A DNA stretch of 64,000 nt from Limnoperna fortunei (lineage: Eukaryota; Mollusca; Bivalvia; Mytilida; Modiolidae): the NCBI GenBank assembly GCA_944474755.1, contig OX104118.1:89015860-89079859 (forward strand). The letters are read 5' to 3'. The notes beneath the pieces were generated by a model. It was not told the origin of the DNA. It saw nothing but the letters and a program-made list of their open reading frames with translations, and did no database searches. Below are positions 1-8,278 of this stretch, piece after piece. A program made the translations under genes and the position numbers. Position 1 is the first letter of the stretch. Every line of letters starts with the position of its first letter.

Positions 1-1418
1 GCCATCTTTGATTTGTTCGAACATGTCACCATGTTGTTCGTAATATCAATATTGACCTAAATGCCAATTTTCGTTGAAATCGGACAACTTTTCAATTTTC
101 GCACTTTGGCGGCCATTTTGAATATGGTGGCCATCTTGGATTTTTCGGAAAATGGTCCCATATTGTCCGGGACCTTAATATTGACCTATAAACCTATTTT
201 GGTTCATATCCATATTGTTTGTGATTTTTTATGATTAATTTTGTATTTTTTTCAAATTCAAAATGGCCGCCAATCCAAGATGGCCGCCATTTTCAAAATT
301 TCGAAATCGGAAACAACATTTCCTAGTGGTGACCTATCTTTCTGGTAAGTTTCATTGACCTATGTCTTTTCGTCTTCGAGAAATCCTACGGACAAAGTTA
401 GGTCCAGAAGAAGAAGAAGAAGAAGAAGAAGAAGAAGAATAATAATAACAAGTGCTGATTGTGATTGCAAGCAAGTCACAAAAAAATCCCCTCCCGTGCC
501 CACTTTTGTCACAATTCGGACAACTTTTCAATTTTCGCACTTTGGCGGCCATTTTGAATATGGCGGCCATCTTGGACTTTGGCAGCCATCTTGGATTTGT
601 TCGACATGTTGTTCGTAATATCAATATTGACCTAAATGCCAATTTTTGTTGAAATCAGACAACTTTTCAATATTCGCACTTTGGCAGCCATTTTGAATAT
701 GACAGCGATCTTGGATTTGTTCGAAAGTGTCGCCATGTTGTTCGTAATATCAATATTGACCTAAATGCCAATTTTCGTTGAAATCGGACAACTTTTCAAT
801 TTTCGCACTTTGGCGGCCATTTTGAATATGGCGGCCATCTTGGACTTTGGCGGCCATCTTGGATTTGTTCAAACATGTCACCATGTTGTTCGTAATATCA
901 ATATTGACCTAAATGCCAATTTTCGTTGAAATCGGACAACTTTTCAATTTTCGCACTTTGGAGGCCATTTTGAATATGGCGGCCATCTTGGACTTTGGCG
1001 GCCATCTTTGATTTGTTCGAACATGTCACCATGTTGTTCGTAATATCAATATTGACCTAAATGCCAATTTTCGTTGAAATCGGACAACTTTTCAATTTTC
1101 GCACTTTGGCGGCCATTTTGAATATGGTGGCCATCTTGGATTTTTCGGAAAATGGTCCCATATTGTCCGGGACCTTAATATTGACCTATAAACCTATTTT
1201 GGTTCATATCCATATTGTTTGTGATTTTTTATGATTAATTTTGTATTTTTTTCAAATTCAAAATGGCCGCCAATCCAAGATGGCCGCCATTTTCAAAATT
1301 TCGAAATCGGAAACAACATTTCCTAGTGGTGACCTATCTTTCTGGTAAGTTTCATTGACCTATGTCTTTTCGTCTTCGAGAAATCCTACGGACAAAGTTA
1401 GGTCCAGAAGAAGAAGAA
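1..1418. repeat. Dispersed ATGGCGGCC-rich repeat with 1000-bp direct repeat
   Basis: The segment is built from repeated units of roughly 130-155 bp. Each carries the phrases TCAATATTGACCTAAATGCC, TCGGACAACTTTTCAATTTT and alternating GGCGGCCATTTTGAATATGG / GGCGGCCATCTTGG. Bases 1-410 reappear at 1001-1410 at an offset of exactly 1000, ending in the same GGTCCAGAAG before an AAG run. The window therefore opens inside a larger tandem arrangement. In the first unit the AAG run passes into AAT and then new sequence. In the second unit the AAG run is where the first retrotransposon begins. Open frames across this stretch are translations of the repeat and I do not regard them as genes. Confidence 0.85.
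404..448. repeat. (AAG)n(AAT)n microsatellite
   Basis: About eleven AAG units run directly into three AAT units. This is the uninterrupted version of the site that carries the two retrotransposons about 1 kb further on, so it serves as an empty-site comparison. Confidence 0.95.
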
Positions 1419-1736
1419 TGAATTTTCATTACCCTTTATTAAATAAAACAATAAATCACAGTTGTACAAGGTATCAAAAATTCAAGTAACATAAAATATA
1501 AACCTAACAATACATTATTTTGACAAGCTACATTTAACAATTTTGAAAATACATATAAATAAGTTAACTTTAAATCCAAAAGTATATGAAAATACAATAG
1601 AAAAAATAAAAGACTTTGTCCAACTGATCAAAGTCAGTTTAAATTGATACAAGTCAATTTAAACTTTAACATTTTAACCTACCTATCGTTAAAATTAAAG
1701 AGCCCTATAAATGACTTTGTCCAAATGATCAAAGTC

Positions 1737-1766
1737 AACATGGACTGGTACACGCCAGTCCATGTT
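1737..1766 (-). other. 3' UTR hairpin of Tx1 copy 1
   Basis: The arms AACATGGACTGG and CCAGTCCATGTT form a perfect 12-bp stem around a 6-nt loop. The same hairpin is present in copy 2 at 8165-8194. A second perfect stem-loop lies at 1636-1665 (arms AGTTTAAATTGA and TCAATTTAAACT). Two ACTTTG...CAAAGT stem-loops lie at about 1613-1634 and 1713-1735. In this lineage 3' UTR structures could be recognised by the reverse transcriptase; that role is inferred. Confidence 0.7.
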
Positions 1767-1847
1767 TTAACCTTTATTTCATCGCGGATTACAATATATA
1801 TAAACAGAACTAAAAAAGATACAAAAACAAAAACAATCAACTTACCA

Positions 1848-4800
1848 TTATATATTTACAATAAGCTTGTCATTAGAAATATAACATAAAACATTGTTAA
1901 GACACCAAAAATCTGAAAAAGAATCAATATTGTTAATAAACTTACAATATGAAAACTCGATTGCCAGTCGGGCGCGGATGCGCGACCTGAATTCCTGGAG
2001 TGGGTCTGTTGGTCCGCCTCCCGTCCTCAGGTGCTGCAGGGTCACGTAGGTGGCCATCTTCGCCTGGGTGGCAATCCACTGGAACAGTCGTCTTGGGGTC
2101 CTGTACCGCTTCATCCATCGTTGCGTGTTGGTACATTCTCCCAACACGACTGTTCCGTCCTCCATCGCGATTGGCTGTCTGTTCGTCTCTGGACAGCCGA
2201 CCCTGGATGACGTGTGGTCGGCTGGTACTGTGATGTCTGGACAGCTGATCCAAGATGGCGGTTGATCAGCTGGACTCGATTTCCTAACTGGACAGCTGTC
2301 CGATGTTGGCGTGTGGACATCTGGAGGAGATCGATTTGCACTGACCTGAGGTGGCGTTAGGTCAGTGCTAGTAAAAGTAGAAGGTCCAAATATAAATGAT
2401 TCTATTGAACCTACATTATTTGTGCTTAATTTACACAGAATATTATGAACGTTATTTAATAAAACACTAATACGGGGACAGGCTATAAAAATGTGATGTA
2501 AGTCCTCTTGCAAACCACAAGAGGGACAAACATCAGACTGCTGATAACCAGCTTTACAATAAAATTTACTAGTTGCAATAGCACCATGAAGGATTCTCCA
2601 GTTAAGGTCACCTTCATGCATGCTATGGGGATATTCATAAACATGACTATATATAACATTAGGGGGAACATTAGATCGTAAAATACTACACCAAGGGGAC
2701 AGTAACTTTTTAGTATGGGAACTATTAAAATTCTGAACAACAGATAACAAATAAATCATTTTCTTGGGACATTTATCGAGAACAACGCCCTTACTTAATT
2801 CAGGTGCATTGTCAATATCCAATTTAAAAATATATTGGTGAACAACTCCAATATCAATATTATTATGTAAAAACCTATCTATCAATTTACTCCACTCCGG
2901 AGGAAAAGACGACCATAGTAAATCAAGGTGTTGTTGTATACAGCGTTCGGAACGAATGCTTATTATGCCAACAAGATCGTCTGCAGTAAACTTTCTTTTT
3001 AGACTAGTATCAAAAAGATCTTTGATCTTAGTTATACCCGCAATTACAAAATTTTCAAAATAAAACGGTTCTTCGGTTTTAGGGTTAACTAATAAAGGAT
3101 TAAAGAACAGAGGTTCTTCTAAAATGTCTGCAACTGAGGTATCATCTATTTTTATTCTAGATGATTCAAAATATTTCCAGGCTTTTATTAAATCTTGATA
3201 AAAGCTTGGGATGTTAGGATACTGAAAATCCCCATCAAGTAGTAACAATTGTACATCATAATTCAAATTAGAAACAGTAGACAAAAAATATTTACAAAAA
3301 TAGTAACAAGGGTGAACATCTTCACCATTCATTAATGTTAAAAATCTATACATAAATTGAATTCGAAAATCACGAATTCTAGACAAGATATGAACTAAAC
3401 CCTGTCCTCCAGTACATACGGGAAGATACAACATTTCTTTCGAAATCCAATGTTTTCCTTGCCATAGAAAGTCAACAAATTTATTTTGAATGGCATTAAT
3501 AATTTCGTCGGGCACGGCCACTGAATTTAATCGATGCCACAATTTTGATGCGGAGAGTAAATTAATAACAAGTGTTCGTCCTCTAAGTGACAAACCACGA
3601 GCAAAGGGTCTCCACCTGTCAAGTTTATTGGCAATATCCTCTTCCATCCCTTCCCAATTTTGTTTATAAAAATCCTTATTGTTCCCCACAAAAGTACCCA
3701 AAACCTTTAAACCTTTATTATTCCACTTGAGGCCAAGTGGACAATCATTTCTATTTTTCCAACTTCCCACCCACAAACCTTCGGATTTTTGTAAATTAAT
3801 TTTTGAATTGGAAGCTTTCTGGTATATATCTAACCAGAAAGACAACCTATCAAAATCAGAGTCCTGTGTTAATAAAGTATCCAAATCATCTGCATATGCA
3901 GATAAACAACTTTTCTTACCATCAGATAATGGAAGTTCAAGGCCTGATAAGCCGTCTTTTGACCTTAGTTTGTGTAAAAGAGGTTCAAGGCATATGGCAT
4001 ATAATTGACCAGACAAGGAACATCCTTGTCGTATACCTCTTTTAAATTGAAAAGGGGACGATAACGAGTTATTAATTTTAAGTAAACTATGTACATCTGT
4101 ATAAATAGTTTTTATACATGATATAAAATAATCGCCAAAACCGAAGGCTTCTAATGTCTTCATCAAATAACCATGATGAACACGATCAAAAGCCTTCTCT
4201 TGGTCAAGGGAAACAATGGCAAGGGGGATATTTTCCTGATTAGCATAACACGTAGCATCAGAAATAAAACGAATATTATTACTTATGTGACGACCGGGAA
4301 CACAATAACTTTGATCGATATTTAATATATCGGGTAGAACGGTACGGAGTCTTAACGAGAAAGCTCTAGTTAATATTTTATAGTCGCAACAGAGAAGAGA
4401 CACTGGTCTCCAGTTTTTTAACAAACTACTGTCACCTTTCTTCGGAATCATCGTCAGAACGGCTCTTCTGCACGAAAGTGGAAGTCTGTTTTCTTCAATA
4501 GAAGAAACAAAAACTTCATGCATATCTTTACCAACGATGGTCCAAAAGGTTTTGTAAAATTCACTAGGTAGCCCATCAATACCAGGGGACTTATTATTAT
4601 TCATTTTTAAAACGGCAGACGACAATTCATCATAACTAATAACAGTATCTAATGTTTGTTTTTGGATTTCACTTATTGTAGGAAGGTCTTTCAAAATTTC
4701 ATTTTGACAACCTTCATCAACAGGATCGGGGCTATACAAGTCAGAGTAAAAATTTCTGGCAAGGCTTTTTATTTCCTGATCGGAATCAGTTATACTGCCA

Positions 4801-6035
4801 TCAGGCAATGTTAAATGGGATAATAGTTTCTTTGTACCACGTTTCTTTTCAAGGTCAAAAAAATATTTTGTAGGTTTATCTGAATCATTAACATATTTGA
4901 ATCTTGAACGAACCCAAGCACCACGGGCCTGGATTCGTTCAAGTTCAGACAACTGTTGCTTCCTCTCAATTAAAATGGCATTGAGATCTGGATTTGTTGC
5001 AATGTTTAATTTCAACAACTCAATATCGTATTGCAAACTATCAAATTTACGTTTAAAATCATAACTCTTTTTAACAGAAAATTCTTGCGAGAGTTCCTTT
5101 ATTTTATATTTTCCCCGATCCCACCAATCTTGAATACACTTGAAATCAGATTTTTGTAATCGCCAAGAAATCCAGAAGTTATTAATCATATCAACATACG
5201 ATTTATCTTCTAAAAGAGATGTATTTAAACACCAGTATGCACTCTTGTGTTTACCTTGAATTTCTTTAAAGTAAACACGAACAAAATCGTGATCCGAATA
5301 TGTACATTCTTTTATTTCAGATGATCTGATGAACTGACTGTAATGTTTTGAGATATAAATTCGATCGAGTCTTGCGGCGACACCGTCATTTCTCGACCAA
5401 GAATATATTTTATCATACGGATGAATATTACGAAACGTATCAATAAATTTGAAACGCTTAACAATATTTTTAAATTCATTACAAGAATGGGGGTGGGGCT
5501 CAACATCTCCTGTCCTATCTAAGGAAGGATTGGTAGTACAATTAAAATCACCTCCAAGAAATATTGGATAGGAAGAATCAAGTTGATTCAAATGGTGTTT
5601 TAAACATTTTAAAAAGTCAAGTTTTTCTTTGGGACAGGTGGGGGAATAAACATTCAAAAAATATACAGTTTGCTCCTGTAATTTGACAGTCGCATGTAAA
5701 ATGCGACCAGGTAAGATAATTTTATGATCTAGAATAGTATATTCTAAATTATTTGAAAAACATATCGCTAATCCAGCAGAAATAGTTGAGAGATGAGAGA
5801 ACACTATTTCTCCTCTCCATATCATTTTCCATATACCTTCATCAGAAGGAATGGTATGAGTATCTTGGAGAAAAACTATGTCTGCATTTAATTTAGATTT
5901 CAAAGAATCTAAAATAAAATATCTTTTAAAAGAATCACGACAACCTTGAGTGTTCAGTGAAACTAATGAAAAACCAGACATTACAATAGTAGTGAAAAAA
6001 AAGAGCAAAAATGCATATTTAATAGGAACAAACAT
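1848..6035 (-). CDS. ORF2: AP endonuclease / reverse transcriptase of Tx1-type element (copy 1)
   Basis: This 1395-residue protein would nick target DNA and copy the element RNA by target-primed reverse transcription in the nucleus. The endonuclease domain comes first: SLNTQG near residue 26, QDTH at 57-60, GGDFN at 161-165 and SDHD at 247-250. The reverse transcriptase core has IPKKGD and NWRPVSLL near 530-548, LDQEKAFD at 610-617, RQGCSLSG near 669-676 and the catalytic AYADD at 713-717. A CPSC...H...C zinc knuckle sits near 1170-1186. The motif style (VSLDQEKAFDRV, DQSYCVPGR) is that of Tx1 elements. The true start may be Met19 (MSGFSLVSLNTQG), because the first 18 residues are a hydrophobic stretch not expected in an endonuclease. 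Oddities are Asp instead of the usual Glu in QxTH and a GC-rich Pro/Ser/Cys-rich segment between the knuckle and the C-terminus. Confidence 0.93.
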   Translation of the reverse strand: MFVPIKYAFLLFFFTTIVMSGFSLVSLNTQGCRDSFKRYFILDSLKSKLNADIVFLQDTHTIPSDEGIWKMIWRGEIVFSHLSTISAGLAICFSNNLEYTILDHKIILPGRILHATVKLQEQTVYFLNVYSPTCPKEKLDFLKCLKHHLNQLDSSYPIFLGGDFNCTTNPSLDRTGDVEPHPHSCNEFKNIVKRFKFIDTFRNIHPYDKIYSWSRNDGVAARLDRIYISKHYSQFIRSSEIKECTYSDHDFVRVYFKEIQGKHKSAYWCLNTSLLEDKSYVDMINNFWISWRLQKSDFKCIQDWWDRGKYKIKELSQEFSVKKSYDFKRKFDSLQYDIELLKLNIATNPDLNAILIERKQQLSELERIQARGAWVRSRFKYVNDSDKPTKYFFDLEKKRGTKKLLSHLTLPDGSITDSDQEIKSLARNFYSDLYSPDPVDEGCQNEILKDLPTISEIQKQTLDTVISYDELSSAVLKMNNNKSPGIDGLPSEFYKTFWTIVGKDMHEVFVSSIEENRLPLSCRRAVLTMIPKKGDSSLLKNWRPVSLLCCDYKILTRAFSLRLRTVLPDILNIDQSYCVPGRHISNNIRFISDATCYANQENIPLAIVSLDQEKAFDRVHHGYLMKTLEAFGFGDYFISCIKTIYTDVHSLLKINNSLSSPFQFKRGIRQGCSLSGQLYAICLEPLLHKLRSKDGLSGLELPLSDGKKSCLSAYADDLDTLLTQDSDFDRLSFWLDIYQKASNSKINLQKSEGLWVGSWKNRNDCPLGLKWNNKGLKVLGTFVGNNKDFYKQNWEGMEEDIANKLDRWRPFARGLSLRGRTLVINLLSASKLWHRLNSVAVPDEIINAIQNKFVDFLWQGKHWISKEMLYLPVCTGGQGLVHILSRIRDFRIQFMYRFLTLMNGEDVHPCYYFCKYFLSTVSNLNYDVQLLLLDGDFQYPNIPSFYQDLIKAWKYFESSRIKIDDTSVADILEEPLFFNPLLVNPKTEEPFYFENFVIAGITKIKDLFDTSLKRKFTADDLVGIISIRSERCIQQHLDLLWSSFPPEWSKLIDRFLHNNIDIGVVHQYIFKLDIDNAPELSKGVVLDKCPKKMIYLLSVVQNFNSSHTKKLLSPWCSILRSNVPPNVIYSHVYEYPHSMHEGDLNWRILHGAIATSKFYCKAGYQQSDVCPSCGLQEDLHHIFIACPRISVLLNNVHNILCKLSTNNVGSIESFIFGPSTFTSTDLTPPQVSANRSPPDVHTPTSDSCPVRKSSPADQPPSWISCPDITVPADHTSSRVGCPETNRQPIAMEDGTVVLGECTNTQRWMKRYRTPRRLFQWIATQAKMATYVTLQHLRTGGGPTDPLQEFRSRIRARLAIEFSYCKFINNIDSFSDFWCLNNVLCYISNDKLIVNI
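2194..2323 (-). other. Three tandem hairpins inside ORF2 coding sequence (copy 1)
   Basis: Three inverted repeats with about 31-nt spans follow each other at 2194-2224 (CAGCCGACC / GGTCGGCTG), 2242-2272 (CAGCTGATC / GATCAGCTG) and 2293-2323 (CAGCTGTCC / GGACATCTG, one mismatch). They encode the Pro/Ser/Cys-rich linker of ORF2 and are GC-rich in an otherwise AT-rich gene. Copy 2 has the same three at 8625-8748. Confidence 0.75.
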
Positions 6036-6058
6036 ATTGATTTAGATAAAAATTGTTT

Positions 6059-7615
6059 CTAAGCATGAGTTTTAATGTATGCCTTTAACTTCTTAATTAG
6101 TTTGTTTAGACGTGCTTTTAACTGCGAAGATGTTTCAGGATTTCTTCTTCGGTCAATGAAGTCTTGACACAGTTGACGAATATTGGTAGTATATTCTAGA
6201 CACTTTTCCACAGGTTTTTTGTTACTTTTGAGTTCAGACAGAAGTCGCTCAAGTTCTTCAGCTGATAACTTTTGATCCGTATCCACTACTATTTGGGATA
6301 GGTTTTGCTCAGATAGATCGGATGATACAGACTCAATGTCTACATCCTCGTCTTCATTGTTATTATTAATGCAATGGGATGAAGGGGGTAAATCCCAAAT
6401 ACTTGAGTTATCTTGAGAAGAAACATCTTGAATATTATTAGTTGTTGGGGTTTTATTACTAATAATTATATCATTATTGTCTGCTGCCTTTCGCTTCATT
6501 GCGGATTTGACTGGCAGCTGATCGGTCTCCTGTTTTTGCGTAGGAGGGTTGACATGTACAGTGGAATTGGAAATAGTAGACTTCACAGGTTTTTCTACAT
6601 TAGTAGCATGGGCTGGGGTTTTGGAGGCAGAAGCACAGACGCCAGAGTCCGAGGCAACCAACTGCTTTTCCGTCTCAGTTGGGGGCGCACGTTCAGCTAT
6701 ATACGGGACATCTGTATTGGTAACTGAAATTTTGTTCTCAGTTGTCGGTCGGTTTTCTGGGCATCTACTTTGAATATGTCCAGTTTTTTTGCACTTGAAA
6801 CAGACAACATCGTCGTTTACAAATATTCTATAACTTTGTCTTTGATAGTACATATCAAAATAATCTGGTAATAATACATTGGGGTGGGGAAGAATGGATA
6901 CTTGTCTTCTAAACGATTTGACGTGTTTTAATGCCGGCAGTTTGATGCCTAACGCAATAGGCTTAATATCAGATATTATACGGCCATAGCGCATAAGTTC
7001 ATCTTCTAGCAAGTCATTGGGTATAAAAGGAGGGCAATTAGACAATGTAACTTTTTTGGGAATTCTAACAAGGCATTGGACATCAATATGTTCATCCCCG
7101 ATACTAAGGCCATTTGAACACAAAAGTTCAACATCATCAAGATTAGACAAGAATATTACAACACCAGATCTCATACGAGAAGCAGCGACTATATTCTCTG
7201 GTTTCACGACGGTGGCAACAGCAATAACATACTGTTCAATAGAAATTGACAGTATGTTTCTTAATTTGACGCCATGTTTCCTCGACACAAAGCCAAAAGG
7301 TTTATGCCCGAACGAAGGCATGTCATCGTCTTGTTCAGATCTTGAACTATCTCTTTCAGACACTACATTATTATCAGTCGATAAATCTGAACTTTTCGAT
7401 CTCGAACTTTCTCCGTTCAAATGAGACGTTACAACATTATCACTATTAGCCTGGGGCAAGGATTTTAAACCTACCTTGGACGGCATTGTTCTCTTAATTA
7501 AATTAAGGTCCCTATTGTCCTTCTCACATAACATAGTATTGCCTGAGGCAACAACAGACGACAACTGAGTACTTTTACCATTAACCACAACACTTGAAAA
7601 TGAAGGCGACGCCAT
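6059..7615 (-). CDS. ORF1: nucleic-acid-binding CCHC protein of Tx1-type element (copy 1)
   Basis: This 518-residue protein is expected to coat the element RNA and help its retrotransposition; that is family knowledge, not shown here. The first 100 residues are Ser/Asp/Asn-rich and look disordered. A folded region from about 103 to 260 (starting GHKPFGFVSRKHG) resembles the conserved core of Tx1 ORF1 proteins. It is followed by a retroviral-type zinc knuckle C272-x2-C275-x4-H280-x4-C285 (CFKCKKTGH). A long polar stretch leads to a Lys/Arg-rich helical C-terminus that reads KPVEKCLEYTTNIRQLCQDF and ends in YIKTHA. The start MASPSFSSVVVNG is shared exactly by copy 2, which supports it. The stop lies 23 nt before the first ATG of ORF2, the same spacing as in copy 2. 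Confidence 0.9.
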   Translation of the reverse strand: MASPSFSSVVVNGKSTQLSSVVASGNTMLCEKDNRDLNLIKRTMPSKVGLKSLPQANSDNVVTSHLNGESSRSKSSDLSTDNNVVSERDSSRSEQDDDMPSFGHKPFGFVSRKHGVKLRNILSISIEQYVIAVATVVKPENIVAASRMRSGVVIFLSNLDDVELLCSNGLSIGDEHIDVQCLVRIPKKVTLSNCPPFIPNDLLEDELMRYGRIISDIKPIALGIKLPALKHVKSFRRQVSILPHPNVLLPDYFDMYYQRQSYRIFVNDDVVCFKCKKTGHIQSRCPENRPTTENKISVTNTDVPYIAERAPPTETEKQLVASDSGVCASASKTPAHATNVEKPVKSTISNSTVHVNPPTQKQETDQLPVKSAMKRKAADNNDIIISNKTPTTNNIQDVSSQDNSSIWDLPPSSHCINNNNEDEDVDIESVSSDLSEQNLSQIVVDTDQKLSAEELERLLSELKSNKKPVEKCLEYTTNIRQLCQDFIDRRRNPETSSQLKARLNKLIKKLKAYIKTHA

Positions 7616-7819
7616 CTTTAAACCAAATCAAACCAATAAACAAAAATCCAATCCACCAAAAATCTCGGCAATCCGAGAATAAATACCGAAATAAACCCCA
7701 CAAAATGAAAGAACTTCTTCTTCCAAACACAACAATACAAATATTTACGAAGTACGATACAAAATAACCAAGAAATAAATGCTTTGAGCGGAGCTCCGAA
7801 AAACACGTCCTATCCCTTC

Positions 7820-7844
7820 AAGAAGAAGAAGAAGAAGAAGAAGA
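7820..7844. repeat. (AAG)8 between the two retrotransposons
   Basis: A run of about eight AAG units separates the 5' end of copy 1 from the 3' end of copy 2. No other sequence lies between them. Confidence 0.95.
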
Positions 7845-8164
7845 ATTTGAATTTTCAATACCCTTTATTAAATAAAACAATAAATCACAGTTGTACAAGG
7901 TATCAAAAATTCAAGTAACATAAAATATAAACCTAACAATACATTATTTTGACAAGCTACATTTAACAATTTTGAAAATACATATAAATAAGTTAACTTT
8001 AAACCCAAAAGTATATAAAATAAGACAAATATTTTTAAAGACTTTGTCCAAATGATCAAAGTCAGTTTAAACTGATACAAGCCAGTTTAAACTTTAAACA
8101 TTATTACCTACCTATATTAAAATTAAAAAAACCTATAAATGACTTTGTCCGAATGATCAAAATC

Positions 8165-8194
8165 AACATGGACTGGTACACGCCAGTCCATGTT
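8165..8194 (-). other. 3' UTR hairpin of Tx1 copy 2
   Basis: The arms AACATGGACTGG and CCAGTCCATGTT enclose TACACG, as in copy 1. A companion stem-loop is at 8064-8093 (AGTTTAAACTG / CAGTTTAAACT). It differs from copy 1 by substitutions on both arms that keep pairing. Confidence 0.7.
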
Positions 8195-8278
8195 TTAACC
8201 TTTAACACATCGCGATTTACAATATATAAACAAGAAAATAAAAATATAAATCAAAAATACAGATAAAATAACTTAACA

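Larger units (their letters stand above)
1419..7820 (-). mobile_element. Tx1-clade non-LTR retrotransposon, copy 1, full length
   Basis: A complete-looking element of about 6.4 kb lies on the minus strand with its 5' end at the right. The 5' UTR (7616-7820) begins next to (AAG)n with a GGAGCTCCG palindrome nearby. ORF1 (6059-7615), a 23-nt gap, ORF2 (1848-6035) and a 3' UTR with several hairpins (1419-1847) follow. Both ORFs are uninterrupted, suggesting recent activity or selection. Both ends abut GAA/TTC microsatellite. The Tx1 clade is known to contain microsatellite-targeted members such as Kibi and Koshi; assignment to the TTC-specific Koshi type is inferred from the flanks. The copy is clearly diverged from copy 2, so the pair is not a recent tandem duplication. 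Confidence 0.9.

Noticed and set aside
1942..2265. Overlapping open frames on both strands in the GC-rich part of ORF2.
   Set aside because: They are shadows of the ORF2 coding sequence caused by its GC-rich hairpin segment; the same shadows differ in copy 2.
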